Positions 16,645-22,851 of a stretch of 22,851 bases of DNA are shown piece after piece. The notes beneath the pieces were generated by a model that saw only the letters and a program-made list of their open reading frames with translations, was not told the origin of the DNA and searched no databases. Source of the DNA: Flavobacteriaceae bacterium UBA4022 (GTDB lineage Bacteria; Bacteroidota; Bacteroidia; Flavobacteriales; Flavobacteriaceae); contig DGAU01000027.1 of the NCBI GenBank assembly GCA_002384055.1, positions 1 to 22,851 on the forward strand. The letters are read 5' to 3'. Both the position numbers and the translations under genes were made by a program. Every line of letters begins with the position of its first letter. The first letter of the stretch is position 1.

Positions 16645-16673
16645 GTTAATTTGGTCCCTGACAACAAATTAAC
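16645..16673. repeat. 9-bp inverted repeat between typA and the glycan operon
   Basis: GTTAATTTG (16645-16653) and CAAATTAAC (16665-16673) are perfect inverted copies around an 11-base loop. It lies after the typA stop and before the small membrane protein gene. No T-run follows on the minus strand, so it is a weak terminator candidate at best; it could also be an operator for the glycan operon. Confidence 0.5.
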
Positions 16674-16705
16674 TAAAAAACGACAACTTACAGGGTCTAT
16701 TTAAA

Positions 16706-18499
16706 CTAAAGTTTGATCCTTTTACGGTCCGTCTCCTTGAGGTAAATCTTGCGCAAACGCATTTGTTTTGGCGTGACTTCAACATACTCATCCTTCTGGA
16801 TGTATTCTAAAGCCTCTTCTAAAGAAAATTTGACCGCCGGCACAATACGAGCCTTATCATCCGCTCCAGAAGAGCGCACGTTACTCATTTTTTTCGTTTT
16901 AGTGACATTCACTGCCATATCATCCTGACGCGAATTTTCACCGATCACTTGCCCTTCATAAATGTCTTCGCCCGGATCCACAAAGAAACGACCACGGTCT
17001 TGTAATTTGTCAATCGAATAAGGAATGGCGGATCCATTTTCCATAGAAACCATACTTCCATTCTGACGCTCGGGAATACCACCTTTGAGTGGTTGGTACT
17101 CCAAAAATCTATGGGTCATGATCGCTTCACCCGCTGTAGCGGTTAAAAGTTGGTTACGCAAGCCGATAATACCGCGCGAAGGGATCAGGAACTTACAGAT
17201 CATGCGTTCTCCTTTTCCTTCCATACTCTGCATTTCGCCTTTTCGAATGGTCACCATATCGATGGCACGACCACTTACTTCTTCCGGAAGATCAATAGTC
17301 AATTCTTCAACAGGCTCACACTTGATACCATCAATTTCTTTAATGATAACCTGCGGTTGACCAATTTGTAATTCGTAGCCTTCACGACGCATGGTCTCAA
17401 TCAGTACCGAGAGGTGCAAAACACCGCGGCCAAAGACCATAAACTTGTCAGCGCTGTCGGTCTCTTTGACCCGTAAAGCTAAGTTTTTTTCGAGTTCGCG
17501 TGCTAGGCGCTCTTTGATGTGACGTGAGGTGACAAATTTTCCATCCTTACCAAAGAATGGTGAGTCGTTAATGGTGAAGAGCATACTCATGGTCGGCTCA
17601 TCAATGGCAATAGTTTGCAATGCTTCTGGGTTTTCGATATCGCCAACGGTATCGCCAATTTCAAACCCTTCTAATCCAACAATAGCGCAAATATCACCAG
17701 CAGAAACTTGAGTAATTTTCTTACGACCCAAACCTTCGAAAATATGCAGTTCTTTGATGCGGCTTTTGACGATTTTTCCATCGCGCTTTATCAGAGCAAC
17801 TTGCATGTTTTCGCTCAAAACACCACGCTGCAAACGCCCGATAGCAATACGACCGGTAAATGCAGAGTAATCTAGCGAGGTGATGAGCATTTGGACCGTG
17901 CCATCTTCTGTTTTTGGGTCTGGAATATGCTTGAGAACCATATCCAATAAGGGCTCTATTGTTTGGGTTGGCTTTTGCCAATCGTCACTCATCCAGTTGT
18001 GCTTCGCGGATCCATAAACGGTCGGGAAATCAAGTTGCCATTCTTCTGCACCTAATTCGAACATCAAATCAAATACAGCCTCATGGACTTCTTCCGGGGT
18101 ACAGTTTTCTTTGTCCACTTTATTGACAACCACGCAAGGTTTTTTGCCCAGGTCAATCGCTTTTTGCAATACAAATCGAGTCTGAGGCATTGGTCCTTCG
18201 AAGGCATCCACCAAAAGGAGTACACCGTCGGCCATATTCAGTACACGTTCTACCTCTCCACCGAAATCGGCGTGACCAGGGGTATCAATGATGTTGATTT
18301 TTGTCCCTTTATAAACTACAGAAACATTCTTTGAGGTAATGGTGATTCCGCGTTCTCTTTCGAGATCGTTGTTGTCTAATATAAGATCTCCTGTATGTTC
18401 GTTATCTCGAAATAAGCTACAGTGATGCAATATTTTGTCAACCAATGTGGTTTTTCCGTGGTCAACGTGTGCAATAATGGCGATGTTCTTGATGTTCAT
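16706..18499 (-). CDS. typA: Ribosome-associated GTPase TypA/BipA
   Basis: The protein has 597 residues from the ATG at 18499. An earlier in-frame Met at 18523 is rejected because the family starts MNIKNIAIIAHVDHGKTTL and the -7 box lies at 18528-18521. G-domain motifs are intact: AHVDHGKTT (10-18), ERGITI switch I, DTPGHADFGGEV, and NKVDK. The C-terminal half has the TypA-specific segments NALAL-like EKNLALRVKETDS, GRGVLHLSVLIETMRREGYE, and IPSRGIIGLRNQLLTATAGEAI. TypA is a translational GTPase that binds ribosomes and supports assembly and stress or cold growth. It is divergent from kdsA. Identification is certain. Confidence 0.97.
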   Translation of the reverse strand: MNIKNIAIIAHVDHGKTTLVDKILHHCSLFRDNEHTGDLILDNNDLERERGITITSKNVSVVYKGTKINIIDTPGHADFGGEVERVLNMADGVLLLVDAFEGPMPQTRFVLQKAIDLGKKPCVVVNKVDKENCTPEEVHEAVFDLMFELGAEEWQLDFPTVYGSAKHNWMSDDWQKPTQTIEPLLDMVLKHIPDPKTEDGTVQMLITSLDYSAFTGRIAIGRLQRGVLSENMQVALIKRDGKIVKSRIKELHIFEGLGRKKITQVSAGDICAIVGLEGFEIGDTVGDIENPEALQTIAIDEPTMSMLFTINDSPFFGKDGKFVTSRHIKERLARELEKNLALRVKETDSADKFMVFGRGVLHLSVLIETMRREGYELQIGQPQVIIKEIDGIKCEPVEELTIDLPEEVSGRAIDMVTIRKGEMQSMEGKGERMICKFLIPSRGIIGLRNQLLTATAGEAIMTHRFLEYQPLKGGIPERQNGSMVSMENGSAIPYSIDKLQDRGRFFVDPGEDIYEGQVIGENSRQDDMAVNVTKTKKMSNVRSSGADDKARIVPAVKFSLEEALEYIQKDEYVEVTPKQMRLRKIYLKETDRKRIKL

Positions 18500-18520
18500 A
18501 ATCCCCCGTTTTAGGCGGCG

Positions 18521-18528
18521 CAAAAATA
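18521..18528 (-). promoter_or_regulatory. -7 box (TATTTTTG) for typA
   Basis: The minus strand reads TATTTTTG, a full match to TAnnTTTG, 21 bases before the chosen ATG at 18499. No good -33 TTG was seen. The box supports the shorter start. Confidence 0.5.
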
Positions 18529-18622
18529 GTGCTATTTCACTGAAAATAATGGTTTTATTAAAATAATATTTAAATTCAGGCTTGCCGCTAAATACAGGAT
18601 ATAGAGGGATGCGGAAAAAATG

Positions 18623-18630
18623 TATCTTTG
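18623..18630 (+). promoter_or_regulatory. -7 box (TATCTTTG) for kdsA
   Basis: TATCTTTG matches the Bacteroidota TAnnTTTG consensus exactly and lies 18 bases before the kdsA ATG at 18649, which implies a very short leader. No TTG is present at the expected -33 distance. Confidence 0.5.
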
Positions 18631-18648
18631 GACCATTAAAACCGCCTT

Positions 18649-19467
18649 ATGGACCTGACTCAAATTCCTCATTTAAAACACACCGGAACCAACAATTTTT
18701 TCCTGTTGGCAGGACCCTGCGCCATAGAAAGCGAAACCATGGCGCTTCAGATTGCCGAAACGGTTTTGGAAATCACAGATGCATTGCAGATTCCCTATGT
18801 ATTTAAGGGCAGTTTTAAAAAAGCCAACCGCAGTCGTTTGGATAGTTTTACTGGGATCGGAGATGAAAAAGCCCTCAAGATACTGCGCAAGGTTTCTGAG
18901 ACTTTCCACATCCCCACGGTTACTGATATTCATGAAGTAGGCGATGCTGCTATGGCTGCTGCCTATGTTGATGTCCTGCAAATCCCTGCATTTTTGGTGC
19001 GCCAAACAGATTTGGTAGTTGCTGCAGCCCAAACAGGCAAAGTCGTCAACCTCAAGAAAGGTCAGTTCATGAGCCCCGAAAGCATGAAACACGCTGTAAC
19101 CAAGGTCGAAGAATCTGGAAATAACCAAGTGATGATAACCGATCGCGGGACCATGTTCGGCTACCAAGATATGGTTGTGGACTTTAGAGGTATTCCGACC
19201 ATGCGGGCCTATGCACCGACGGTCTTAGATGTTACCCATTCGCTACAGCAGCCCAATCAGGCAGCGGGGGTTACTGGTGGCCGACCGGAAATGATTAGTA
19301 CAATTGCACGTGCTGGGATCGCCGCAGGAGTCGATGGTTTGTTTATAGAAACCCATTTTGATCCCGCCAACGCCAAAAGTGATGGCGCGAATATGCTTGA
19401 TATTTCTTTGTTGAAGAAATTACTCACCGAATTAGTGGCCATACGCCAAACGATCAATCAATTTTAG
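18649..19467 (+). CDS. kdsA: 3-deoxy-8-phosphooctulonate synthase (Kdo-8-P synthase)
   Basis: A 272-residue TIM-barrel enzyme that joins phosphoenolpyruvate and arabinose 5-phosphate to make Kdo-8-phosphate for the lipopolysaccharide core. It has the AGPCAIES motif (21-28), FKGSFKKANRSR (52-63), the IPAFLVRQTDL active-site strand, and ITDRGTMFGYQDMVVDFR. The metal ligands of the metal-dependent class are all present: Cys24 (in GPCAIES), His197 (VTHS), Glu234 (FIETH) and Asp245 (KSDG). This marks it as metallo-KdsA, like Aquifex and unlike the E. coli enzyme (Asn in place of Cys). It overlaps the next convergent gene by 4 bases with no terminator between. Identification is certain. Confidence 0.97.
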   Translation: MDLTQIPHLKHTGTNNFFLLAGPCAIESETMALQIAETVLEITDALQIPYVFKGSFKKANRSRLDSFTGIGDEKALKILRKVSETFHIPTVTDIHEVGDAAMAAAYVDVLQIPAFLVRQTDLVVAAAQTGKVVNLKKGQFMSPESMKHAVTKVEESGNNQVMITDRGTMFGYQDMVVDFRGIPTMRAYAPTVLDVTHSLQQPNQAAGVTGGRPEMISTIARAGIAAGVDGLFIETHFDPANAKSDGANMLDISLLKKLLTELVAIRQTINQF

Positions 19468-20681
19468 TCTTTACCCGCAGCAAAATCGGTCAAATAAGCA
19501 AATCGCTGGGTCAGCGCCCCTTGGTCGTTGGTCATTTGTGCGCGCGCTAAGATATCATTCTGATCTCCATCAAAAAAAGCAGGCGCAATCGAAGCCAAAA
19601 ACTGCTGGCCAAATCCATGACTCGCATCTCGAGGTAATTCGCAGGGTAAATTATCAACGGCCATCACCCCAATGCTCCCTAGGGCATCATAAGGCACTTC
19701 GGCATGGGTCTGTGCAGCGTATCCATAGAACGGATCCCTAATGGTAGAAGGCCGCAAAGTACAAGCCACAGGACCATCAATATCACAAGAAACATCCGCC
19801 ACTACATCAATTTGGCAATCTGGTGCCGTCAGCGCTTCGCGGGTCAAAATAATCGGCGCCCCATTACCATAAAAATGTCCCGCAATAAAAAGATCCGAAA
19901 CTTTAGTGAAGCGTCCAAAATCAGTGACATAACTTTCGGGGTGTTTGTAGAACTCTGCTTTTGATCCCGGTGTGCCATCAGCCTTTCGGTTATAGTCCAA
20001 AATATCGATCATGGCATAAGAGGGGGCTTCGGCTGGGCGGTGTAAAAAATCGTCCACACCTAACGGCATAAGTCTCAGGTGATCTAAAATCTCTTGGGCG
20101 CCCAAGGCCACTTTACCCTTACCGGTCAACACAACCTTAAAGTGCGCTGGTAAGGAGATTTTGTCTAATGCTGCTTTAACGGCCTTCAAGTCATAAAGTG
20201 TGTTGACCTTTGGCAAAGCAAAAGTCTTATGGCGGAGCCCGTAAAGGCGCAAGCCATTGTAAGCGCCTACTAAACCTGCATAGCGACCAAAACCAATCAA
20301 TCGACTCCCCGAAGCACTGACAAAGGTTTCATGATCGAACAGACTGATTTTGTGGTCTAAAATAGCCCGCAACAAATCACGATTGTAGCTTTGTTCCTTG
20401 ATGGTATGACTAAAAAACAAATAGGATTTTCCGGGAATCAAAGCCTCTTTTGGGACTTCCTTTACGCCGATCATCACATCAGCTGCAGAGATGTCGTCTG
20501 TGACTTCGATCCCAAGATCGCGATAAGCCTGATCTTCAAAGATTCTTATCAAAGAGGTTTCGACCAGCAAATGCGCTTGAGGAAATCGCTCTTTGAACAA
20601 CACACATTGCTCCGGCGTCATAACGACCCGTTTATCTGGTGGGTTTTTACGCTCCCGAATGAGGGCAAAAGTTAGTGACAT
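19464..20681 (-). CDS. Saccharopine dehydrogenase/alanine dehydrogenase-family oxidoreductase
   Basis: The protein has 405 residues. The N-terminal AlaDH/PNT-type domain opens ALIRERKNPPDKRVVMTP and has GVKEVP (72-77, Lys74) and FFSHTIKEQ (89-97, His92), positions matching the acid-base Lys/His pair of lysine-forming saccharopine dehydrogenase. The Rossmann part has VVLTGKGKVALGAQEIL (183-199). A later DVSCDIDGPVACTLRPSTI and DPFYGY resemble bacterial Lys1-like proteins. It would interconvert saccharopine and lysine/2-oxoglutarate, but no other lysine gene is nearby, and alanine or another 2-oxo-acid substrate is possible. It is divergent from ssrA, with its -7 box at 20720-20713. The superfamily call is certain; the substrate is not. 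Confidence 0.82.
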   Translation of the reverse strand: MSLTFALIRERKNPPDKRVVMTPEQCVLFKERFPQAHLLVETSLIRIFEDQAYRDLGIEVTDDISAADVMIGVKEVPKEALIPGKSYLFFSHTIKEQSYNRDLLRAILDHKISLFDHETFVSASGSRLIGFGRYAGLVGAYNGLRLYGLRHKTFALPKVNTLYDLKAVKAALDKISLPAHFKVVLTGKGKVALGAQEILDHLRLMPLGVDDFLHRPAEAPSYAMIDILDYNRKADGTPGSKAEFYKHPESYVTDFGRFTKVSDLFIAGHFYGNGAPIILTREALTAPDCQIDVVADVSCDIDGPVACTLRPSTIRDPFYGYAAQTHAEVPYDALGSIGVMAVDNLPCELPRDASHGFGQQFLASIAPAFFDGDQNDILARAQMTNDQGALTQRFAYLTDFAAGKD

Positions 20682-20712
20682 AAGCTGATTTTTTGGCCGT
20701 AAATTTAAAGTC

Positions 20713-20720
20713 CAAAGATA
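20713..20720 (-). promoter_or_regulatory. -7 box (TATCTTTG) for the dehydrogenase gene
   Basis: The minus strand reads TATCTTTG, a full TAnnTTTG match, 31 bases before the ATG at 20681. It sits 11 bases from the oppositely facing box for ssrA, so the two promoters face away from each other with overlapping -33 zones. Confidence 0.5.
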
Positions 20721-20731
20721 GCTTTTTCACG

Positions 20732-20739
20732 TATCTTTG
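20732..20739 (+). promoter_or_regulatory. -7 box (TATCTTTG) for ssrA
   Basis: TATCTTTG lies 49 bases before the mature tmRNA 5' end at 20789, so a precursor leader of about 40 bases is expected and would be removed by RNase P. The last two bases of the box belong to the palindrome at 20738-20780. Confidence 0.5.
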
Positions 20740-20780
20740 CCACACTAATAAGACACATTTGGTATCTTATTAGTGTTGCA
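20738..20780. repeat. 16-bp-arm palindrome in the ssrA leader/promoter
   Basis: TGCCACACTAATAAGA (20738-20753) and TCTTATTAGTGTTGCA (20765-20780) are inverted copies with 15 of 16 positions paired, including 12 consecutive pairs (20742-20753 with 20765-20776), around an 11-base loop. It overlaps the end of the ssrA -7 box, covers the likely ssrA start site and also the -33 zone of the divergent dehydrogenase promoter. It could be an operator or an RNA hairpin in the tmRNA precursor. No T-run follows, so it is not a standard terminator. Confidence 0.75.
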
Positions 20781-20788
20781 TTAATTAC

Positions 20789-21185
20789 GGGGCCGACTGG
20801 TTTTGACAGCGGGTTTCATTGTTTGGTAAGCATGTCGAGCGCTGGGATACAGCTCGTAAATATCATATTTCACACTTTTTTAAACGGCGAGAATAACTAC
20901 GCCCTAGCTGCATAATCCGAATTATAGTAGGATGTGCCTCGGCCCGCAAGGCGGGCAAGCAGGAAGTCACTCGAGAGCCTTGGTTTGCGGCAATCGATTT
21001 AGTGGCTTCGTAAAAGTAAACCTAGTAACAGTAGTGCTTTGATGCTGTTATGAAACTCAATTATAGCTAAGCCCAACGCAGGTTGTTTCCTGCCAGCAAT
21101 GGGTCGAAAACTCTAAAGGAAAATAAACATGTAGAAAGCCTTGCAACGGCACGTTTGGACGGGAGTTCGACTCTCCCCGGCTCCA
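20789..21185 (+). ncRNA. ssrA: tmRNA (transfer-messenger RNA)
   Basis: The 5' end GGGGCCGACTGGTTTTGACAG and the 3' end with T-arm GGAGTTCGACTCTCC and CGGCTCCA pair as the tRNA-like acceptor stem (GGGGCCG with CGGCTCC, one G-U). The length is 397 bases. The tag frame starts with the resume codon GGC at 20886 and reads GENNYALAA before TAA at 20913-20915, giving the tag (A)GENNYALAA, which I recognise as a Flavobacteriia-type tag. The 3' CCA is not encoded (the genome reads A then CAA), so it must be added by nucleotidyltransferase. tmRNA with SmpB rescues stalled ribosomes and tags the product for proteolysis. Identification is certain; ends are good to a base or two. Confidence 0.97.
20886..20915 (+). 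other. tmRNA proteolysis-tag reading frame
   Basis: The frame GGC GAG AAT AAC TAC GCC CTA GCT GCA TAA encodes GENNYALAA and a stop. The hydrophobic ALAA end is the usual ClpXP recognition tail. Confidence 0.95.
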
Positions 21186-21192
21186 CAAAACC

Positions 21193-21240
21193 AAAGGGGA
21201 CAAACTCATATTTTTTGAGATTTGTCCCTTTTTGTTTTTT
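21193..21240 (+). terminator. Rho-independent terminator of ssrA
   Basis: AAAGGGGACAAACTCA (21193-21208) pairs with TGAGATTTGTCCCTTT (21216-21231) with one bulge or mismatch, closing a short T-rich loop. It is followed on the plus strand by TTGTTTTTT. This is the strongest terminator in the window. Confidence 0.88.
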
Positions 21241-21414
21241 GGTAAGTCTTTGTCTATCTGTAAGATATACCTCAATACATCATTAATTCTTGTAGTTCGA
21301 CATTTTTTTCCGTCAAATTGTAAAGATTCTGGAAATATCGAACTAATTAGTATGGATTTGTCTTCAATTCGACTCTCTGTATAGGATTGTTTAAAGTATT
21401 GAGATCTAAAAAGA
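21241..21414. other. AT-rich spacer downstream of ssrA, possible attachment region
   Basis: No gene was found in these 174 bases. Two short repeats stand out. TTCGACTCTC (21368-21377) is an exact copy of the tmRNA T-loop region at 21166-21175. TAGTTCGA (21293-21300) is inverted at 21338-21345. The 3' end of ssrA is a common integration target, so these could be remnants of an attachment site, but ten bases is short and chance is possible. Confidence 0.3.
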
Positions 21415-22119
21415 TTAAGATATCCATGTGCTATTAGATGTTATACATTCCCATTTATCATCACTAAGTTTCCATAGTTGGCGAGTACCACCTCCCATTT
21501 TGGGAGCAGGTTTACTGCCAGTCCATATCACGCACTGTTCTTTGTGGATTTCTAAAGGAAAAATAAAGCCGTTCATTATTGGCGCTCTTTTAAGTTCTGA
21601 GGGTATATCTAGAGTGAAAAAATTATTTGAAGATGATTCTGAGCTGCCTGAAATAAAAAACTTGTGGGTAATTATAGGTTTTGGAGTTTTAGGTAAATTT
21701 CGATTCAAATCGCTTATTTCTATTTTTAATCCATTAAGAAGATCGTACATATTGTCATCACACATTATCTTTTGTATTCGAGACACTTCAGATCTGTAGG
21801 AGTCTATATCAAAGGCTTTTAGCTCTGAGTTAGCTAATAATATGTTGGTTAAATATTTCAAATCTTTTAAACCCTTGGTAAGTTTATTTTCAATATTTAT
21901 AGAAATAAAATCTTTAACCGATTTATCAATACGTGCTAATTTTTGATTGTAAAAATTAAATTCTTCTTGTGAGCTGTAGTCTATTTGCTGCTGCTCATAA
22001 AAATATATAACAAAACCATTCTCATGATTTGATATACCCTTATAGCGGTCAATTACCATATCATAAAAACTGGCATTATTTTTATAAAGCGCTGTTAATC
22101 TAATTTCTTCTAAGGTCAT
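21415..22119 (-). CDS. Unrecognised 234-residue protein in AT-rich tract
   Basis: I do not recognise this protein. It is soluble-looking, with no signal peptide or membrane span. The first 145 residues are mostly helical (MTLEEIRLTALYKNNASFYD, then KLARIDKSVKDFISINIENK), with a likely coiled coil near 65-130. A Pro/Ser-rich linker follows at about 140-165. A compact C-terminal domain ends with WTGSKPAPKMGGGTRQLW and WECITSNSTWIS, probably beta-rich. Codon use is strongly A/T-ended (ATA, AAA, TTA, AAT), unlike the genes left of ssrA. It lies next to the tmRNA end in what looks like acquired DNA. The open frame is long enough to be real. Confidence 0.65.
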   Translation of the reverse strand: MTLEEIRLTALYKNNASFYDMVIDRYKGISNHENGFVIYFYEQQQIDYSSQEEFNFYNQKLARIDKSVKDFISINIENKLTKGLKDLKYLTNILLANSELKAFDIDSYRSEVSRIQKIMCDDNMYDLLNGLKIEISDLNRNLPKTPKPIITHKFFISGSSESSSNNFFTLDIPSELKRAPIMNGFIFPLEIHKEQCVIWTGSKPAPKMGGGTRQLWKLSDDKWECITSNSTWIS

Positions 22120-22214
22120 AAATTAATGTTCGGGAATGGTTTTAATATAAAATAGAAAGCTGCTGGTAAAAACTAATATCTATAAACCACTTAGAGTAAA
22201 ACATTTAATATCAA

Positions 22215-22670
22215 TTATATCTTCATCTTTAAATAGTTTAGTATTGCCCCCCAATTTCTGAAGTTTTCTGATCCAAAATGCAACCACTCCCCTTTAAACT
22301 CAGAAGCTCCGTTAAATCTTCTGTCATCAATTAAATAATCTCCGATCAAAAGGTTTTTGTGATGAGATAAAATCAATCTTTTTCTAACTAATTTTTCGTT
22401 AAAGTATTTAGCAATCCACAACCGTTTATGCATCCATGCCTCTGGATTATCCCAAGGGGCTGTAGACAAGAAGTATACATCAAAGTCTTTGTGGTTTAAA
22501 AGTATATTTACAGATGCTATAGCATCTGCAATAGGTTCTAGGTCTTGATAAACTCCTGGTAATTTATCTGGTCTGCCTATGTAAGGAGTAATGGTAGATA
22601 ATGGGTGGTTTTTTCTGCCTTTTTCAAAATCGGCAACAACGCCATCAAGATCAATGTAAATAATTTTCAT
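22215..22670 (-). CDS. HAD-type 5'(3')-deoxyribonucleotidase-like protein
   Basis: A 151-residue protein, a little short for the NT5C family. HAD motif I is IDLDGVVADF (6-15, nucleophile Asp7 and acid Asp9, with Asp14). Motif II is FLSTAPWDNPEAW (67-79, Thr70), where APWDNP is characteristic of the deoxyribonucleotidase group. Motif III is Lys105. Motif IV is IGDYLIDDR (109-117, Asp111, Asp115, Asp116). All catalytic positions are present, so activity on deoxynucleoside monophosphates is plausible; other small phosphatase substrates cannot be excluded. It is an AT-rich gene in the tract right of ssrA with no obvious operon partner (96 bases from the neighbour). Confidence 0.82.
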   Translation of the reverse strand: MKIIYIDLDGVVADFEKGRKNHPLSTITPYIGRPDKLPGVYQDLEPIADAIASVNILLNHKDFDVYFLSTAPWDNPEAWMHKRLWIAKYFNEKLVRKRLILSHHKNLLIGDYLIDDRRFNGASEFKGEWLHFGSENFRNWGAILNYLKMKI

Positions 22671-22772
22671 ATGTAATCAATATTTATACTGTATTTTGCA
22701 TTGTATTAAAATATTCAATAAATTGAGGTGTTAATATATAGATTATCAGCCAATAACCTTTACAATCTTTCA

Positions 22773-22851
22773 ATGAAATACTCAAAAAGCGTAATTCTAT
22801 TATTATTTTTATTGTTATCAAACTTTTTATGGGCAAACCCAACCACTGATT
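22773..22851 (+). CDS. Secreted protein, N-terminal fragment (runs off the right edge)
   Basis: The frame opens at the ATG at 22773 and is still open at the last base, giving 26 codons. The residues MKYSKSVILLLFLLLSNFLWA form a textbook signal peptide with cleavage likely after WA, then NPTTD. Nothing more can be said about the mature protein. It is divergent from the deoxyribonucleotidase-like gene. Confidence 0.6.
   Translation, partial: MKYSKSVILLLFLLLSNFLWANPTTD

Noticed and set aside
18499..18523. Upstream extension of typA by eight residues
   Set aside because: The family starts at MNIKNIAIIAHVDHGKT and the -7 box at 18528-18521 would fall on the longer start.
18673..19167. Minus-strand open frame of 164 codons
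   Set aside because: It is antisense to kdsA, whose catalytic residues are all in the plus frame.
21057..21275. Minus-strand open frame of 72 codons
   Set aside because: It lies antisense to the 3' half of tmRNA and its terminator; the RNA gene explains this DNA.
1..22851. CRISPR array, insertion sequence or transposase
   Set aside because: No regularly spaced repeats and no transposase-like protein were seen on either strand.

Overview
The window looks like a chromosome segment of a marine-type Bacteroidota, most likely Flavobacteriia. The reasons are: Bacteroidota-type -7 boxes (TAnnTTTG) upstream of several genes with no clear Shine-Dalgarno sequences; a tmRNA whose tag reads (A)GENNYALAA; a lipoprotein carrying the tail-fibre-type C-terminal domain common in flavobacterial secreted proteins; a metal-type KdsA; and a cell-surface polysaccharide cluster with FdtA/FdtB-type deoxysugar genes. 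The genus cannot be fixed from sequence reading alone.

Layout. 1-3398: a TPR protein running off the left edge (minus), a small coiled-coil lipoprotein and an FtsE-type ATPase (plus), and a secreted subtilisin-like protease (minus). 3466-16629: a surface-glycan locus with genes on both strands. Two GT2 glycosyltransferases (plus) meet a GT4 glycosyltransferase-FdtA pair (minus) tail to tail with a 45-base overlap. A lone plus-strand GT-B transferase follows. Then comes an eight-gene minus-strand operon with tiny or overlapping junctions, in transcription order: small membrane protein, kinase-like/methyltransferase fusion, membrane sulfatase/phosphotransferase-like enzyme, GNAT/FemAB-like acyltransferase, FdtB-type aminotransferase, WzxE-like flippase, a second Wzx flippase, and a hexapeptide acyltransferase. 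16706-20681: housekeeping genes typA (minus), kdsA (plus) and a saccharopine/alanine-dehydrogenase-family enzyme (minus). 20789-21185: ssrA (tmRNA) with a strong terminator. 21241-22851: a visibly more AT-rich tract with an unrecognised 234-aa protein, a small HAD-type 5'(3')-deoxyribonucleotidase and the first codons of a secreted protein leaving the right edge. This looks like accessory DNA sitting at the 3' end of tmRNA.

How the genes fit together. FdtA (3,4-ketoisomerase) and FdtB (3-aminotransferase), with one of the two acyltransferases, could make a dTDP-3-acylamido-3,6-dideoxyhexose such as dTDP-Fuc3NAc. The glycosyltransferases would assemble a lipid-linked repeat unit and the Wzx proteins would flip it across the inner membrane. 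No polymerase (Wzy), no ligase and no rmlA/rmlB were found here. The methyltransferase fusion, small membrane protein and membrane sulfatase-like enzyme look like a separate three-gene module that may decorate an envelope polymer. KdsA feeds Kdo to lipopolysaccharide.

The most unusual non-coding element is a near-perfect 16-bp-arm palindrome at 20738-20780. It overlaps the end of the ssrA -7 box, between two back-to-back divergent promoters and the mature tmRNA start.
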